Shown here in pieces: positions 42,355 through 51,103 of a stretch of DNA of 64,000 nt. The DNA is from Solimonas fluminis. GTDB taxonomy: Bacteria > Pseudomonadota > Gammaproteobacteria > Nevskiales > Nevskiaceae. The position numbers and the translations under genes are program-made. The notes under the pieces are model-generated. The model worked only from the letters and a program-made list of their open reading frames with translations. It was not told the DNA's origin and made no database searches. Where the stretch lies: positions 1-64,000 of the forward strand of contig NZ_PSNW01000016.1 of the NCBI RefSeq assembly GCF_002930645.1. The letters run 5' to 3'. Position 1 is the stretch's first letter. Each line of letters opens with the position of its first letter.

Positions 42355-43846
42355 GCTGGGGTTCCTGGTAGAGGGAGTCGAGTGCGGCGCCGTACTGCGC
42401 CAGCAGGCTGGCGCGCCGCAGGCGGCCGTTGGGGGTGAGCTGCCCGTTCTGCGGCGTGAAGGCCTGCCGGGCCGCCAGCCAGTGACGCACTCGCGCATAG
42501 TCCGGCAGCATGGCGTTGACCTCGGCCAGGGCTGCATCGACCGCATCCGGGGTCGCGCCCGGCCGCGGCACGATCAGCGCGGCATTCCAGGGACGGGCTT
42601 CGCCGAATACGGCGGCCTGCGCAATCGCCGGCTGCAGGCAGAGCTCGCGCTCGACCCACTCCGGCGCCACGTTGCGCCCGAAGGCGGTGATGAACATGTT
42701 TTTCTTGCGGCCGGTCAGCCAGAGGTAGCCGTCGGCGTCGAGATGGCCGATATCGCCGGTGGCCACCGGCTCGTCCGCCGCGCGGGGCCGCTCGTTGACG
42801 TAGCCGAGGAAGGCATTGCCCGACACCAGGACCTCGCCGTCGGGCGCGAAGGAGACGCGCACGTGCGGCAGCGGGCGGCCGGCGCTGCCGGGACGGTCCG
42901 CGGCGGCGGTATTGAGCGCCACGACGGAAGAGCACTCCGACAGGCCGTAGCCCTCGTGGACCGGCAAGCCCGAGGCTCGCGCGCGCTCCAGCAGCCGCGG
43001 CGCCACCGGCGCTCCGCCCACCGCGACGAATCGCAGCTGCGAGGGGCGCGGCAGACCGGCCTCGATCGCCTCGACCAGCCCCTGCAGGATCTGCGGCACG
43101 AGGATCGCCGTGCTGGCCCGTGCCAGTTCCAGCGCTTCGAGCAGCAGCCGGGGATTGAATCCGGAAGCCCCGCGCAGGCCGATCTCCGACATCGGCCACA
43201 GGCAGGCAGCGGCACCTGCCAGCAGCGGCGCGTACAGTCCGCCAAGGTTTTCCAGCAGCGTCGCCAGCGGCAGCACGCAAAGGTGGCGATCACCCGGGGC
43301 CGCGCCGCTGGCCTCGGCCAGCGCCTGGGCGACGCGTTCCATCTGCTCCTGGGCGAGACAGACTCCCTTGGGTTCCCCGGTGGTGCCGGAGGTGTAGGTG
43401 ATCTTGGCGGTACCGTCCGGGATTTGCGCCGGGGGCTGCGGAGGCAGGCGGAGCAGGCTCAGCACGGCCGGCCCCAGGCCCAGTTCCAGCGCCTCCACCG
43501 GCAGCCCGGCGAAGGGACCCGTGGCGGCCAGGGCCGGATCGGCCAGCACGGCCTGGGCACCGGCGCTGCGCAGGGCATGGGCCATCTGCTGCGGCGAGAA
43601 GAACGGCGGCAGGGGTACGAGGCGTATGCCGGCGCGCAGGGCCGCCAGGTCGGCCAGCGCCCAGCCCAGGCCGTTGTCGGCCAGCAGGCCGACCACGCGC
43701 AGGCCGCGCGACGCGAGCTGCGCCGCCAGGCGTTCGATGGCATCGGCCAGTTCCGCGTAGCTCAGGCGTGCTTCGCAGCCATGCAGCGCCAGCGCCGCGG
43801 GTTGGCGGCGGGCATGCTCCCGGATCGCATCGAGGACCCGGCTCAC
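42341..43846 (-). CDS. AMP-forming acyl ligase (FadD/ANL type) with Arg at the A10 Lys
   Basis: 501 aa. The P-loop KITYTSGTTGEPKGVCLAQEQ, EGYGLSECSSVV, and ATGDIGHLDADGYLWLTGRKKNMFITAFGRNVAPEWVE show a long-chain acyl ligase. The C-terminal catalytic motif reads LTPNGRLRR, with Arg475 where adenylating enzymes have Lys, so full adenylation may be altered or use another residue. The start is GTG, overlapping the hemolysin-like gene's stop as GTGA. The conserved coupling to the HO-like oxidase suggests it activates or presents the acyl substrate. Confidence 0.9.
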   Translation of the reverse strand: MSRVLDAIREHARRQPAALALHGCEARLSYAELADAIERLAAQLASRGLRVVGLLADNGLGWALADLAALRAGIRLVPLPPFFSPQQMAHALRSAGAQAVLADPALAATGPFAGLPVEALELGLGPAVLSLLRLPPQPPAQIPDGTAKITYTSGTTGEPKGVCLAQEQMERVAQALAEASGAAPGDRHLCVLPLATLLENLGGLYAPLLAGAAACLWPMSEIGLRGASGFNPRLLLEALELARASTAILVPQILQGLVEAIEAGLPRPSQLRFVAVGGAPVAPRLLERARASGLPVHEGYGLSECSSVVALNTAAADRPGSAGRPLPHVRVSFAPDGEVLVSGNAFLGYVNERPRAADEPVATGDIGHLDADGYLWLTGRKKNMFITAFGRNVAPEWVERELCLQPAIAQAAVFGEARPWNAALIVPRPGATPDAVDAALAEVNAMLPDYARVRHWLAARQAFTPQNGQLTPNGRLRRASLLAQYGAALDSLYQEPQHEFL

Positions 43847-44532
43847 GGCGCCCCCACCCGGGCGACCGGCGCCAGCGCGGCGGCGAGCGCGCGCGGTGAC
43901 GACGCCATCTCCTCGAGCTGGCTCCAGCCGTTGCGCACGTCTCCCAGCATCACGGAGGGAGAGTGGCGGTAGTAGCTGCCCCAGTAGGCCCGCTCCGTTT
44001 CGGGAAGACGCCCGATCGGCGCGGGAGCCATGACGCTGAGCGGCAGGCCCAGCCGGCTGAAGCCGTTGCACAGCCGCGCCGCACCGGTGAAGACCACCCA
44101 GTGGAAGGACTGGCGATGCAGCAGCCGCGTCAGCAGGGGGATCAGTTCGCGCAGCGCACCCGGCGTGGCGCCGGCCAGGTTCCCGACCTCGGCGATATGC
44201 CGGCGTGAAACGGCTTCCCCGGCGCGCCGGGAGACCAGCTGCTCCACCGGCTCGTCGAGGTAGCACTCGAGGAACAGGCGCTCCTCCGCGGCGGAGCGCA
44301 TGCCGAAGGCCGCATGCAGCCGACCGCCGGCGTCGTAGGTGCCGAACAGTCGCGGCATGAAGCGCCGCAGCTCGGCGCCATAGGCGTCCGCGAAGCGCTC
44401 GGCGATGAAGCGCTCGAGCAGGAGGCGTTCCTCGCGCTCGGCCAGGCAGAGCCGGACAGCGGACGCCGGAGCGCCTTCGACAGGGGCCGCGCCCGTGCGG
44501 GCATCGCCTGCGGTTGGAGCATGGGAGAACAT
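43843..44532 (-). CDS. Thermostable-hemolysin family protein
   Basis: 229 aa. The family core is visible in FIAERFADAYGAELRRFMPRLFGTYDAGGRLHAAFGMR, then LFLECYLDEPVEQLV, IAEVGNLAGATPGALRELIPLLTRLLHRQSFHWVVFTGAARLCNGFSRLGLPLSVMAPA. The fold resembles GNAT-like acyltransferases, so the historical hemolysin name (from Vibrio) may hide an acyl-transfer role. There is no signal peptide, which argues against a secreted toxin. AGGAAG precedes the ATG. It leads the five-gene operon. Confidence 0.82.
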   Translation of the reverse strand: MFSHAPTAGDARTGAAPVEGAPASAVRLCLAEREERLLLERFIAERFADAYGAELRRFMPRLFGTYDAGGRLHAAFGMRSAAEERLFLECYLDEPVEQLVSRRAGEAVSRRHIAEVGNLAGATPGALRELIPLLTRLLHRQSFHWVVFTGAARLCNGFSRLGLPLSVMAPAPIGRLPETERAYWGSYYRHSPSVMLGDVRNGWSQLEEMASSPRALAAALAPVARVGAP

Positions 44533-44684
44533 GAAACTCGCTTCCTGGTCTGGACCCGTGGTGGGCCATGCCAGAAGGGGAGCAACGGCGGTGCCAGCCC
44601 GGCACCACTGCCTCAAGCGATTGTTAGATAACGGTTTCCAGATGAATTCCCGGCCACGGCGGCCGGCCCCATGGCCGGCAGGAC

Positions 44685-44720
44685 TTGTCGGGACCGCAAG
44701 ATCCGTCCGACAAATCTTGC
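44685..44720. promoter_or_regulatory. Two interleaved 7-bp inverted repeats (potential pseudoknot or overlapping operators)
   Basis: TTGTCGG (44,685-44,691), GCAAGAT (44,696-44,702), CCGACAA (44,707-44,713) and ATCTTGC (44,714-44,720) are arranged A-B-A'-B', each pair perfectly complementary. As RNA this is an H-type pseudoknot topology. It lies 4 bp after the PstS-like stop and about 150 bp before the hemolysin-like start. Confidence 0.6.
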
Positions 44721-44724
44721 AGGG

Positions 44725-45192
44725 TCAGCGGCTGCAGTCGACGGGAGTATCCGGCGGCAGCAGCCGCCCTTCGGCATCCACGAGCACCACCGCCCGCACG
44801 CGCTCGTCCATCGCGCAGTACGCCAGGTAGCCCATGGCGTTGCCCGTGGCGGCCACGAAGCGCAGCACGGCCGCCTCGGAAGCCAGCACATGCGGCGGGC
44901 GCACGCCATGAAAGTACTGCTCGTTCCAGTAGCCCTCCATCGCCTCGGGCGTCAGGCGCAATACCGATTCGGTGAAGCGGCGACGCAGGGGATGGTCGGC
45001 CGGCAGATTCACCGGCTCGATACGCCGGCCATCGGGCCAGAGCAGCTTCTTGCGCTTGTAGATCAGCGAGACATCGTCCAGGTCCAGCGATGCGGCCTGG
45101 CGGTCCGCCGGGACGATCACGGCGATCACCGGCTCGGCCGCCTGCGCGAAGACGGCGACGGCGGCCAGCAGCACCAGCAGGAACAGGCGCAT
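44725..45192 (-). CDS. PstS-like periplasmic binding-domain protein, short
   Basis: 155 aa with a signal peptide (MRLFLLVLLAAVAVFAQA). The body (LDLDDVSLIYKRKKLLWPDGRRIEPVNLPADHPLRRRFTESVL, then AAVLRFVAATGNAMGYLAYC) is the small one-lobe 'phosphate ABC substrate-binding' variant, about half the size of PstS. No ABC permease is nearby. Its start overlaps the porin stop (TGATG), so the two are translated together; it may capture an anion passing through that porin. Confidence 0.82.
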   Translation of the reverse strand: MRLFLLVLLAAVAVFAQAAEPVIAVIVPADRQAASLDLDDVSLIYKRKKLLWPDGRRIEPVNLPADHPLRRRFTESVLRLTPEAMEGYWNEQYFHGVRPPHVLASEAAVLRFVAATGNAMGYLAYCAMDERVRAVVLVDAEGRLLPPDTPVDCSR

Positions 45193-46274
45193 CAGAAGAG
45201 CACCGCGAACGACGCCAGCAGTCCGTCGCGGGCGTCGATGTCGTTGTCGGTGGCCCGGCTGTATTCGGCCTTGAACACCAGCCCCGGACGCGGACGGTAG
45301 TTCAGGCCGCCCAGGTAGACATTGAGATCGCGCGTGGCGGCGGTGTCGCGGAAGGTCTCGTAGCGGGCGACGGCGAACAGGCGCTCGCCCAGCGGGGCCG
45401 CCAGCTGCAGGTAGCCGCCCTGCTCGTCGCGCTCGGCATTGGTCAGGCTGGTGATCCGGTAGGCGAACTCGCCTGTCAGTTCGTAGCGCTGCCAGTTCCA
45501 CTGGAAGTCGGCACCGTAGAGGCGACGGCGCTGGTCGGCGCTGCTGTCCAGCTCGAAGTCGACGAAGGACAGGCCGACGCTGAGCTGCGGCAGGATTTCC
45601 GTGGACAGATGGAGGCCGTAGGCTTCTTCGAAGGTATCGAGTTCGGGATTGGGAAACAGCTCCTGGCCGGGCGAGCCGTAGATCGAATACTCCAGGCCCC
45701 GCGGCAGCCAGGGCAGCACACCGGTGAGCATCGCGCCGGTGGCGTTCACCGGGAACGTGGCCTCGGTGATCAAGGGACGCGAGGTGGTCCAGACCAGCGG
45801 CGCCGCATGGATCAGGTTCCAGTGGCCGACGGGCGTCAGGAACTTGCCGAGCCGCAGCTTGAGCGAGTCGCTGTAGCGGTAGTCGAAGTAGAAGCGCTCC
45901 AGGCCGAGATAGGCGTCGTCCACGGTGATCTCGTCGGAGGTGGCCAGGAAGCCATCCTCCAGCTCGACCTCGGTGAAGAATTGCCAGCGCCCGCCGCCGT
46001 CCCACCACAGGAATCCGCTCAGCGCGTCCAGACCTGCGCGCCAGTCAGGATCGCCCGGCGCGCCGCCGGTACCGTCGTAGGCCATCACCGCGTAGCCACC
46101 CGCGGTGAAGCCGCTGTCGCCCAGCACGATCCCCTGGCCGAGGCGATAGCCCGGCGCCGGATTCCCCTGCACGGCCGCGGCCTGTTCTTCAACGGCCTGC
46201 GCCAGGACGGCCGGACAGGCGAAGGCCAGCGACCATGCCGCCGCACGCAAAAGCGAATCAAACCTGTTCAGCAT
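45192..46274 (-). CDS. Outer-membrane porin-like protein
   Basis: 360 aa with a signal peptide ending near PAVLAQA. The mature part is beta-rich with regular aromatic strands (FLWWDGGGRWQFFTEVELEDG, RFYFDYRYSDSLKLRLGKFLTP, GLVFKAEYSRATDN), typical of phosphate-selective-porin/OprP-like or uncharacterised 16-18-strand barrels. It is transcribed with the PstS-like gene and diverges from a histidine kinase only 45 bp away, so the two-component system probably controls it. Confidence 0.85.
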   Translation of the reverse strand: MLNRFDSLLRAAAWSLAFACPAVLAQAVEEQAAAVQGNPAPGYRLGQGIVLGDSGFTAGGYAVMAYDGTGGAPGDPDWRAGLDALSGFLWWDGGGRWQFFTEVELEDGFLATSDEITVDDAYLGLERFYFDYRYSDSLKLRLGKFLTPVGHWNLIHAAPLVWTTSRPLITEATFPVNATGAMLTGVLPWLPRGLEYSIYGSPGQELFPNPELDTFEEAYGLHLSTEILPQLSVGLSFVDFELDSSADQRRRLYGADFQWNWQRYELTGEFAYRITSLTNAERDEQGGYLQLAAPLGERLFAVARYETFRDTAATRDLNVYLGGLNYRPRPGLVFKAEYSRATDNDIDARDGLLASFAVLF

Positions 46275-46319
46275 CGAGGACTGCCGCTCAAACCCGGGAA
46301 AGACTTACTCTAGCGCACC

Positions 46320-48086
46320 GTGACGATTCGCCGAATCCTGTTGTTCGCCTTCCTGCTGGTCAGCCTGCTGCCGGCGGTAGCGTTGACGCGCCTCGCCTTC
46401 GACCGCAGCCGCGCGGCGATGCTGGGCGAGATCGAGCAAGGCGTCATGCGCAGTACCGCGGCGGTTTCGGCCGAGGCGGACCAGCTGCTCTACGAGCGGC
46501 TGCTCAACGCCACGACCTGGAATCACCTGGAAGTCATGCAGGACCTGCGGATCGACGACGTCGACAAGCGCCTGTCCTCCTTCCTGTCGGAGATGAAGCT
46601 CCGCTATGGCGGCACCTACCGCGCGCTCCATGCCGTCGACGCCCAGGGCCGCATCGTCGCCAGCAGCGATGCCGCGCGCATCGGCCAGGTCCATGCCGCG
46701 CCGAGGCCCTGGGCCCAGGCGGCGCTGCCCGGCGGACTGGTGCGCGTGGAACGGCCGCGCAAAGAGGCCGAGGGCCGGATCATGCTGCTGAGGGTGGCGA
46801 TTCCATCCCAGTTCGAGGATGGCGACGCCGGCGACCTGCTGCTGGAATTCGACTGGGCGGCGATGCAGGCCGTGCTGGACCATGCGTCCGACGCCACCCG
46901 GCAACTGCTGCTGGTGGATACCGGGGGCCTGCCCCTGGGGGCCTCGTCGGGCCTGTTGCCGCAGATCGACCGGGACCGCTCGCTGCCCGCCGGCTGGTGG
47001 CCGCCGCCCGGGGGCCTGCATGCCTTCGACCGCGATGGACATCCCTATGCGGAAGGCGCCGTGATCGTCGGCCACGCCCGTTCGCCCGGCCTCGGCCGCT
47101 TCCCCGGACTGGGATGGTCCTACCTGATGCTGCAGTCGAGGCAGGTGGCGCTGGCGCCGGTGCAGCGCATGGCCTGGGCCTTCGCCGGGCTGCTCGCGGT
47201 CACGGCACTGGTCACCATCCTGGCCTCGCTGCTGGTGGCCGGCAAGATCGCCCGGCCGGTCCTGGCATTGACCGACTTCACGCGGCGCTATGCGCAACCC
47301 AGCGAACGGCCGCAATTGCCGGAGGGCGGCCCCGCCGAGATCGGCGAACTGGGACGCAGCTTCGTCAGGCTGGTGGATGACCTGGCGCACTCGCAGCAGA
47401 CCCTGGCGCAGGCCTCGAAGCTGGCGGCCGTGGGCGAAGTGACGGCCTTGCTGGCGCACGAGGTGCGGACACCGCTTGGCATCCTGCGCAGCTCCGCCCA
47501 GACGCTGCGCCAGGAAGAAGGCCTGGGCCCCGAGGCCAGGGAACTGCTGCAGATCATCGACAGCGAGACCGGACGCCTGAACCGCCTGGTCAGCTCGCTG
47601 CTCGACAGCGCGCGCACGCGCAGCCCGCAGTTCGCGGCGGTGGACCTGCATGCGCTGGCGCGCCACGCGGCGACCTTGCTGAATACGCAGCTGCGTGACC
47701 GCCGCATCCGCTTCGAGCTCGATCTCCAGGCGAGCCAGAGCATGCTCGACGCCGACGGCGAGCAGCTGACGCAGGTGCTGCTGAACCTGACGATGAACGC
47801 GCTGCAGATCCTGCCGCCGGAGGGACGCATCGAGATCGCCAGCCGCAACGAGCCCGGGCGCCTGCTGGTGGAGGTATCGGACGACGGCCCGGGCATCGCG
47901 GCGGCCGACCGCGGCCGCATCTTCGACCCCTTCGTCTTCAAGCGCGAAGGCGGACTGGGCCTGGGCCTGGCGGTGGTCCGGCAGATCCTGCGCCAGCACG
48001 GCGGGGACATCTCCGCCGGCGAGAGCCGCCTCGGCGGTGCCTGCTTCCGCTTCTGGCTGCCGCTTCAAGGAACCCGTATCCCATGA
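46320..48086 (+). CDS. Membrane sensor histidine kinase
   Basis: 588 aa. TM1 is at residues about 5-25 and TM2 at about 280-300, flanking a roughly 250-residue periplasmic sensor (dCACHE-like in layout). HAMP follows, then the HisKA phospho-acceptor in LLAHEVRTPLGIL. The HATPase domain shows N (NLTMNALQIL), G1 (VSDDGPGIA) and G2 (GGLGLGLAVV) boxes. The GTG start is forced by the short gap to the divergent porin. It overlaps the response-regulator gene as ATGA. Confidence 0.93.
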   Translation: MTIRRILLFAFLLVSLLPAVALTRLAFDRSRAAMLGEIEQGVMRSTAAVSAEADQLLYERLLNATTWNHLEVMQDLRIDDVDKRLSSFLSEMKLRYGGTYRALHAVDAQGRIVASSDAARIGQVHAAPRPWAQAALPGGLVRVERPRKEAEGRIMLLRVAIPSQFEDGDAGDLLLEFDWAAMQAVLDHASDATRQLLLVDTGGLPLGASSGLLPQIDRDRSLPAGWWPPPGGLHAFDRDGHPYAEGAVIVGHARSPGLGRFPGLGWSYLMLQSRQVALAPVQRMAWAFAGLLAVTALVTILASLLVAGKIARPVLALTDFTRRYAQPSERPQLPEGGPAEIGELGRSFVRLVDDLAHSQQTLAQASKLAAVGEVTALLAHEVRTPLGILRSSAQTLRQEEGLGPEARELLQIIDSETGRLNRLVSSLLDSARTRSPQFAAVDLHALARHAATLLNTQLRDRRIRFELDLQASQSMLDADGEQLTQVLLNLTMNALQILPPEGRIEIASRNEPGRLLVEVSDDGPGIAAADRGRIFDPFVFKREGGLGLGLAVVRQILRQHGGDISAGESRLGGACFRFWLPLQGTRIP

Positions 48087-49459
48087 ACAAGAGACGCGTC
48101 CTGGTCGTGGACGACGAAGCCAACATGCGGCGCGTGCTGGAGATCATGCTGTCGCGCCGCGGCTACCGCACGCTCAGCGCCGAGGACGGCCGCCAGGCGC
48201 TCGCGATGGCGCAGGCGCACCCGGTCGACCTGGTGATCAGCGACCTGCGCATGCCCGGCATGAACGGCATCGAGCTGCTGCGCGAACTGCGCGCGGCCGG
48301 CAACGACCTGCCCCTGATCATCATCACGGCCCAGGGCAGCATCGAGAGCGCCGTGGAGGCCATGCGCCTGGGTGCCTGCGACTACCTGCTGCGCCCCTTC
48401 GACAACGAGGCCCTGGATCTCGCCATCGGGCGCGTATTCGCGGTGCACGAGATGCAGCAGCAGAACCAGTTCCTGCGCGGCGAGGTGGACCGCGGCTGGG
48501 ACGGCCTGGTCGGCACGGGAGCTGCGATGCAGCGCGTGCGCCAGCAGATCGCGCAGGTGGCCCCCACCCGCGCCAGCGTGCTGCTGACCGGCGAGACCGG
48601 CACCGGCAAGGAGGTGGTCGCGCGGGCGATCCACCGCGCGTCGCCGCGCGGGGAAGGCCTGTTCGTTCCGATCAACTGTGCCGCGATACCGGCCGACATC
48701 CTGGAAAGCGAGCTGTTCGGCCATGAGAAGGGCGCCTTCACCGGTGCGCTGAAGGACCGCGTCGGCAAGTTCGAGCTGGCCCAGGGCGGCACGGTCTTCC
48801 TGGACGAGATCACGGAGATGCCGATCGCGCTGCAGGCCAAGCTGCTGCGGGTGCTGCAGGAGGGCGTGATCGAGCGGCTGGGAGGCAATACCCCGATCGA
48901 ACTGGACCTGCGGGTGATCGCGGCCACCAACCGCGTACCGCGCCAGGCGGTACGCGAGGGGCTGATGCGGGAAGACCTGTACTACCGCCTCAACGTCTTC
49001 AGCATCGAACTGCCGCCGCTGCGCGACCGCCTGGAGGACCTGGCGGCCCTGGTTCGCCATTTCCTGGACGGCCTCCACCGGGGAGCCCGCCCTCACCCCG
49101 GGATCACCACCCAGGCCCTGGAGTACCTGCAGCAGTACCGCTGGCCCGGCAACATCCGCGAACTGGGCAACATGGTGGAGCGCGCCAATATCCTGAGCGG
49201 CGGCGGCCCCCTGGACCTGGCGCATTTCCCGCTGGATGAAGCGGGGACCGATGCCCTGCCCAATGCCCCGGACAGCGCCACCCTGCCGGCCAGCCTGGAT
49301 CTGGAGGCCGCGGTCCAGGACCTGGAAATGCGCATGATCGGCGAAGCCCTGGCCCAGTCCGGCGGCAACAAGACCCGGGCTGCGCAGCTGCTGAGGATCA
49401 GCGAGCGCTCGATCTGGTACAAGCTGAAGAAGTACCGGCTGGGAGCCAATGCGGAGTAG
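48083..49459 (+). CDS. NtrC-family sigma-54-dependent response regulator
   Basis: 458 aa. The receiver domain is at 1-120 (VVDDEANMRR, phospho-Asp in LVISDLRMPG, Lys position in CDYLLRPF where Lys is replaced by Arg). The AAA+ domain is at about 140-380 with Walker A GETGTGKE, the sigma-54 loop GAFTGA and Walker B GGTVFLDEI. The Fis-type HTH is at the C-terminus (GNKTRAAQLLRISERSIWYKLKKY). It activates RpoN promoters, likely the divergent porin/PstS-like pair. The receiver's usual switch Lys being Arg is unusual. Confidence 0.95.
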   Translation: MNKRRVLVVDDEANMRRVLEIMLSRRGYRTLSAEDGRQALAMAQAHPVDLVISDLRMPGMNGIELLRELRAAGNDLPLIIITAQGSIESAVEAMRLGACDYLLRPFDNEALDLAIGRVFAVHEMQQQNQFLRGEVDRGWDGLVGTGAAMQRVRQQIAQVAPTRASVLLTGETGTGKEVVARAIHRASPRGEGLFVPINCAAIPADILESELFGHEKGAFTGALKDRVGKFELAQGGTVFLDEITEMPIALQAKLLRVLQEGVIERLGGNTPIELDLRVIAATNRVPRQAVREGLMREDLYYRLNVFSIELPPLRDRLEDLAALVRHFLDGLHRGARPHPGITTQALEYLQQYRWPGNIRELGNMVERANILSGGGPLDLAHFPLDEAGTDALPNAPDSATLPASLDLEAAVQDLEMRMIGEALAQSGGNKTRAAQLLRISERSIWYKLKKYRLGANAE

Positions 49460-49594
49460 GCGCTCGACGCCGGTCGAACCAGGGCGGTCAAAGGCGGTAG
49501 TGACGATGGTCATCCCGAGGCTCCTCCCGGCGGGACTCCTCGGTTACTGCGCCCCCAGCCCGCGGGACGCCGGGAGGGGATCGGCCTCGCTGCC

Positions 49595-50089
49595 CTAGCC
49601 TCGCCGCTGCCTGGCCTGGAGCTTCGCGTACAGGTAGCGGCCGATGCGCATCCACAGCGGCATGCCAAGCGTGTAGCACAGCTCCTGACGCCGGCTCGCG
49701 ATGCGCCACCCCTGCTCGCCCCGGACGTAGCGGTCGTGGTACCAGATGCCGAACACCACCGTCCGGGTACCGACCCCCAGCAGGTTCCGGATCACCATCG
49801 GGTTGTAGCAGGCCACCTGCCCGGTGGCCTGGTCGCCAGCGATCTCGAAACGGAAGTTCCCCATGAGATGCATGTGGCTCCGGAAGAACGACAGGGACTT
49901 CGCCAGCCAGGGCTTTATCTCGGCGTAGGGCGCGTCGATGCCGCCCGTGGCGCTGTAGTCGATCCGCGCGTCGGGCAGGAACACGCTGTCGAGCCTGTCC
50001 CACTGGCGGGCATCGATCGCATTGGCGTACTCGATGGCGAGGTCTTCGAGTGCGATGCGGTCCTGCAGCTTGGCGTTGGCTTGGGTCAT
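49595..50089 (-). CDS. SnoaL/NTF2-like protein
   Basis: 164 aa. The start MTQANAKLQDRIALEDLAIEYANAIDARQWDRLDSVFLPDARIDY is a typical SnoaL-like (NTF2 fold) N-terminus with the Asp/Tyr pair of the pocket. The C-terminal half contains GIWYHDRYVRGEQGWRIASRR, the characteristic beta-bulge strand. Members are dehydratases, isomerases or hydroxylating-dioxygenase beta-like proteins; the reaction here is unknown. The long upstream frame extension to 50,248 is not used. It lies just outside the cassette-like region. Confidence 0.85.
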   Translation of the reverse strand: MTQANAKLQDRIALEDLAIEYANAIDARQWDRLDSVFLPDARIDYSATGGIDAPYAEIKPWLAKSLSFFRSHMHLMGNFRFEIAGDQATGQVACYNPMVIRNLLGVGTRTVVFGIWYHDRYVRGEQGWRIASRRQELCYTLGMPLWMRIGRYLYAKLQARQRRG

Positions 50090-50251
50090 CGGACGGTCCC
50101 CACCGGCTCTACGGGTCTTGTGACGGCAGGGTATGCCGCTGCTCGGGGTGAGGACGTCGTCTGGCCGGACGACTTTCCTTCGAAAGCTTGGAGGCCGTGT
50201 TGGGATAGAACCCGGCGATTTCACTGACCGCCTTGTGCCAATTCTCACCGA

Positions 50252-50308
50252 TCACGAACGACCACTTCCGGGACGCTTAACGCCCAGGTTCAGGGGCGGC
50301 CTCGCCGA
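50252..50308. repeat. 57-bp direct repeat, left copy
   Basis: From TCACGAACGACC through CTTAACGCCCAGGTTCAGGG to CCTCGCCGA. It matches 53,069-53,125 at 49 of 57 positions by eye, in the same orientation. The shared part spans an attC end (R' and L') and about 20 bp beyond it. Confidence 0.8.
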
Positions 50309-50331
50309 GCCCCGCCCGATAACGCTCAGGC
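50275..50331 (-). other. Degenerate attC-like site (site 0)
   Basis: Read on the minus strand it begins near GCCTGAGC, has a CGGGCGG/CCGCCCC stem, then the L' box CTGAACCTGGGC and ends GTTAAGC, which fits the core consensus GTTRRRY. The R'' end is eroded. It directly follows the HxlR stop codon, as an attC follows its cassette gene. Confidence 0.55.
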
Positions 50332-50354
50332 GGCAATGCTGCCTCCGCGCTCCA

Positions 50355-50984
50355 TCACCGTGCGGAAAATATCGCAGCAAGATCTCGCTTTTGGCCGCGC
50401 AATTCCCCCATAGAAATGGCTTGATCGATCGTTAGCATTCCTGCAGCAAGTCCCAAAATGACCCTAGCCTCCGCGCGAAATACCGACTCGGGTTTCTGGC
50501 TCTCATTGAGCACGACTCGGCTCCCCATTTCGTCGACTTTTACAGTGAGGACTGCACCGTCGACTTCCAGGCCCGCAACGGCCGGTTCCTCGAACCGCCT
50601 TCCGAGTAACAGTGATTCGACGGCTACCACCAACCAATGCGGCTGAAAGCTATCTCCCTTCGGACCCGACACCATGAGGGGCCTGCTCCAGTTCACCAGC
50701 GCTGCTATCGCGCCGCGAAGTTCACTCCCCCAAGGGGTGAGCGCATAGGCAACGCCATTGGTGTGGGTATCGAGTTGACGTTGTACGACACCGGCTTCTT
50801 CCAATTCCCGCAGGCGCTCTGCGAGCAGATTGGTGGAAATTCGCGGCAAGCCGGCCTGTAGCTGGCCGTATCTGGCTGGGCCAATCAACAGCTCGCGCAC
50901 GATCAGCAGGCTCCACCGGCTGCTAACGATATCGAGAGCCCGCGCCAATCCGCAGTACTGCCCGTACGACCGTTTAGTCTCCAT
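50355..50984 (-). CDS. HxlR-family regulator with SCP2-like C-terminus
   Basis: 209 aa. Residues about 10-100 are an HxlR winged helix (YCGLARALDIVSSRWSLLIVRELLIGPARYGQLQAGLPRISTNLLAERLRELEEAGVV). The C-terminal half resembles the SCP-2 sterol-binding fold often fused to this regulator group (VDGAVLTVKVDEMGSRVVLNESQKPESVFRAEARVILGLAAG). It is divergent from the dehalogenase-like/GST pair, so it likely represses that pair and senses a hydrophobic ligand. Base composition is lower in GC than in the flanking genes. Confidence 0.88.
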   Translation of the reverse strand: METKRSYGQYCGLARALDIVSSRWSLLIVRELLIGPARYGQLQAGLPRISTNLLAERLRELEEAGVVQRQLDTHTNGVAYALTPWGSELRGAIAALVNWSRPLMVSGPKGDSFQPHWLVVAVESLLLGRRFEEPAVAGLEVDGAVLTVKVDEMGSRVVLNESQKPESVFRAEARVILGLAAGMLTIDQAISMGELRGQKRDLAAIFSAR

Positions 50985-51103
50985 TAGTCCCTTAGCCTTA
51001 GCCGCGGCGGATTAGCGATGCCGTCCAATCATACTTCACTTTCTATTGTTAACTTCAAAATAAAGTGTATTGTGGATGGCGAGCAAACACGGCAGGGGGC
51101 GGC
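50985..51103. promoter_or_regulatory. Divergent promoter of HxlR and the dehalogenase-like gene
   Basis: AT-rich, with a direct repeat ACTTCA (51,033 and 51,052, 19 bp apart) and an inverted pair CACTTT/AAAGTG (51,037-51,042 and 51,062-51,067). These are candidate HxlR operators. Confidence 0.5.

Noticed and set aside
42341-44608. A 755-residue fusion of the hemolysin-like region and AMP ligase
   Set aside because: The upstream part is in the wrong frame for the hemolysin-like protein; the ligase has its own GTG start overlapping that gene's stop.
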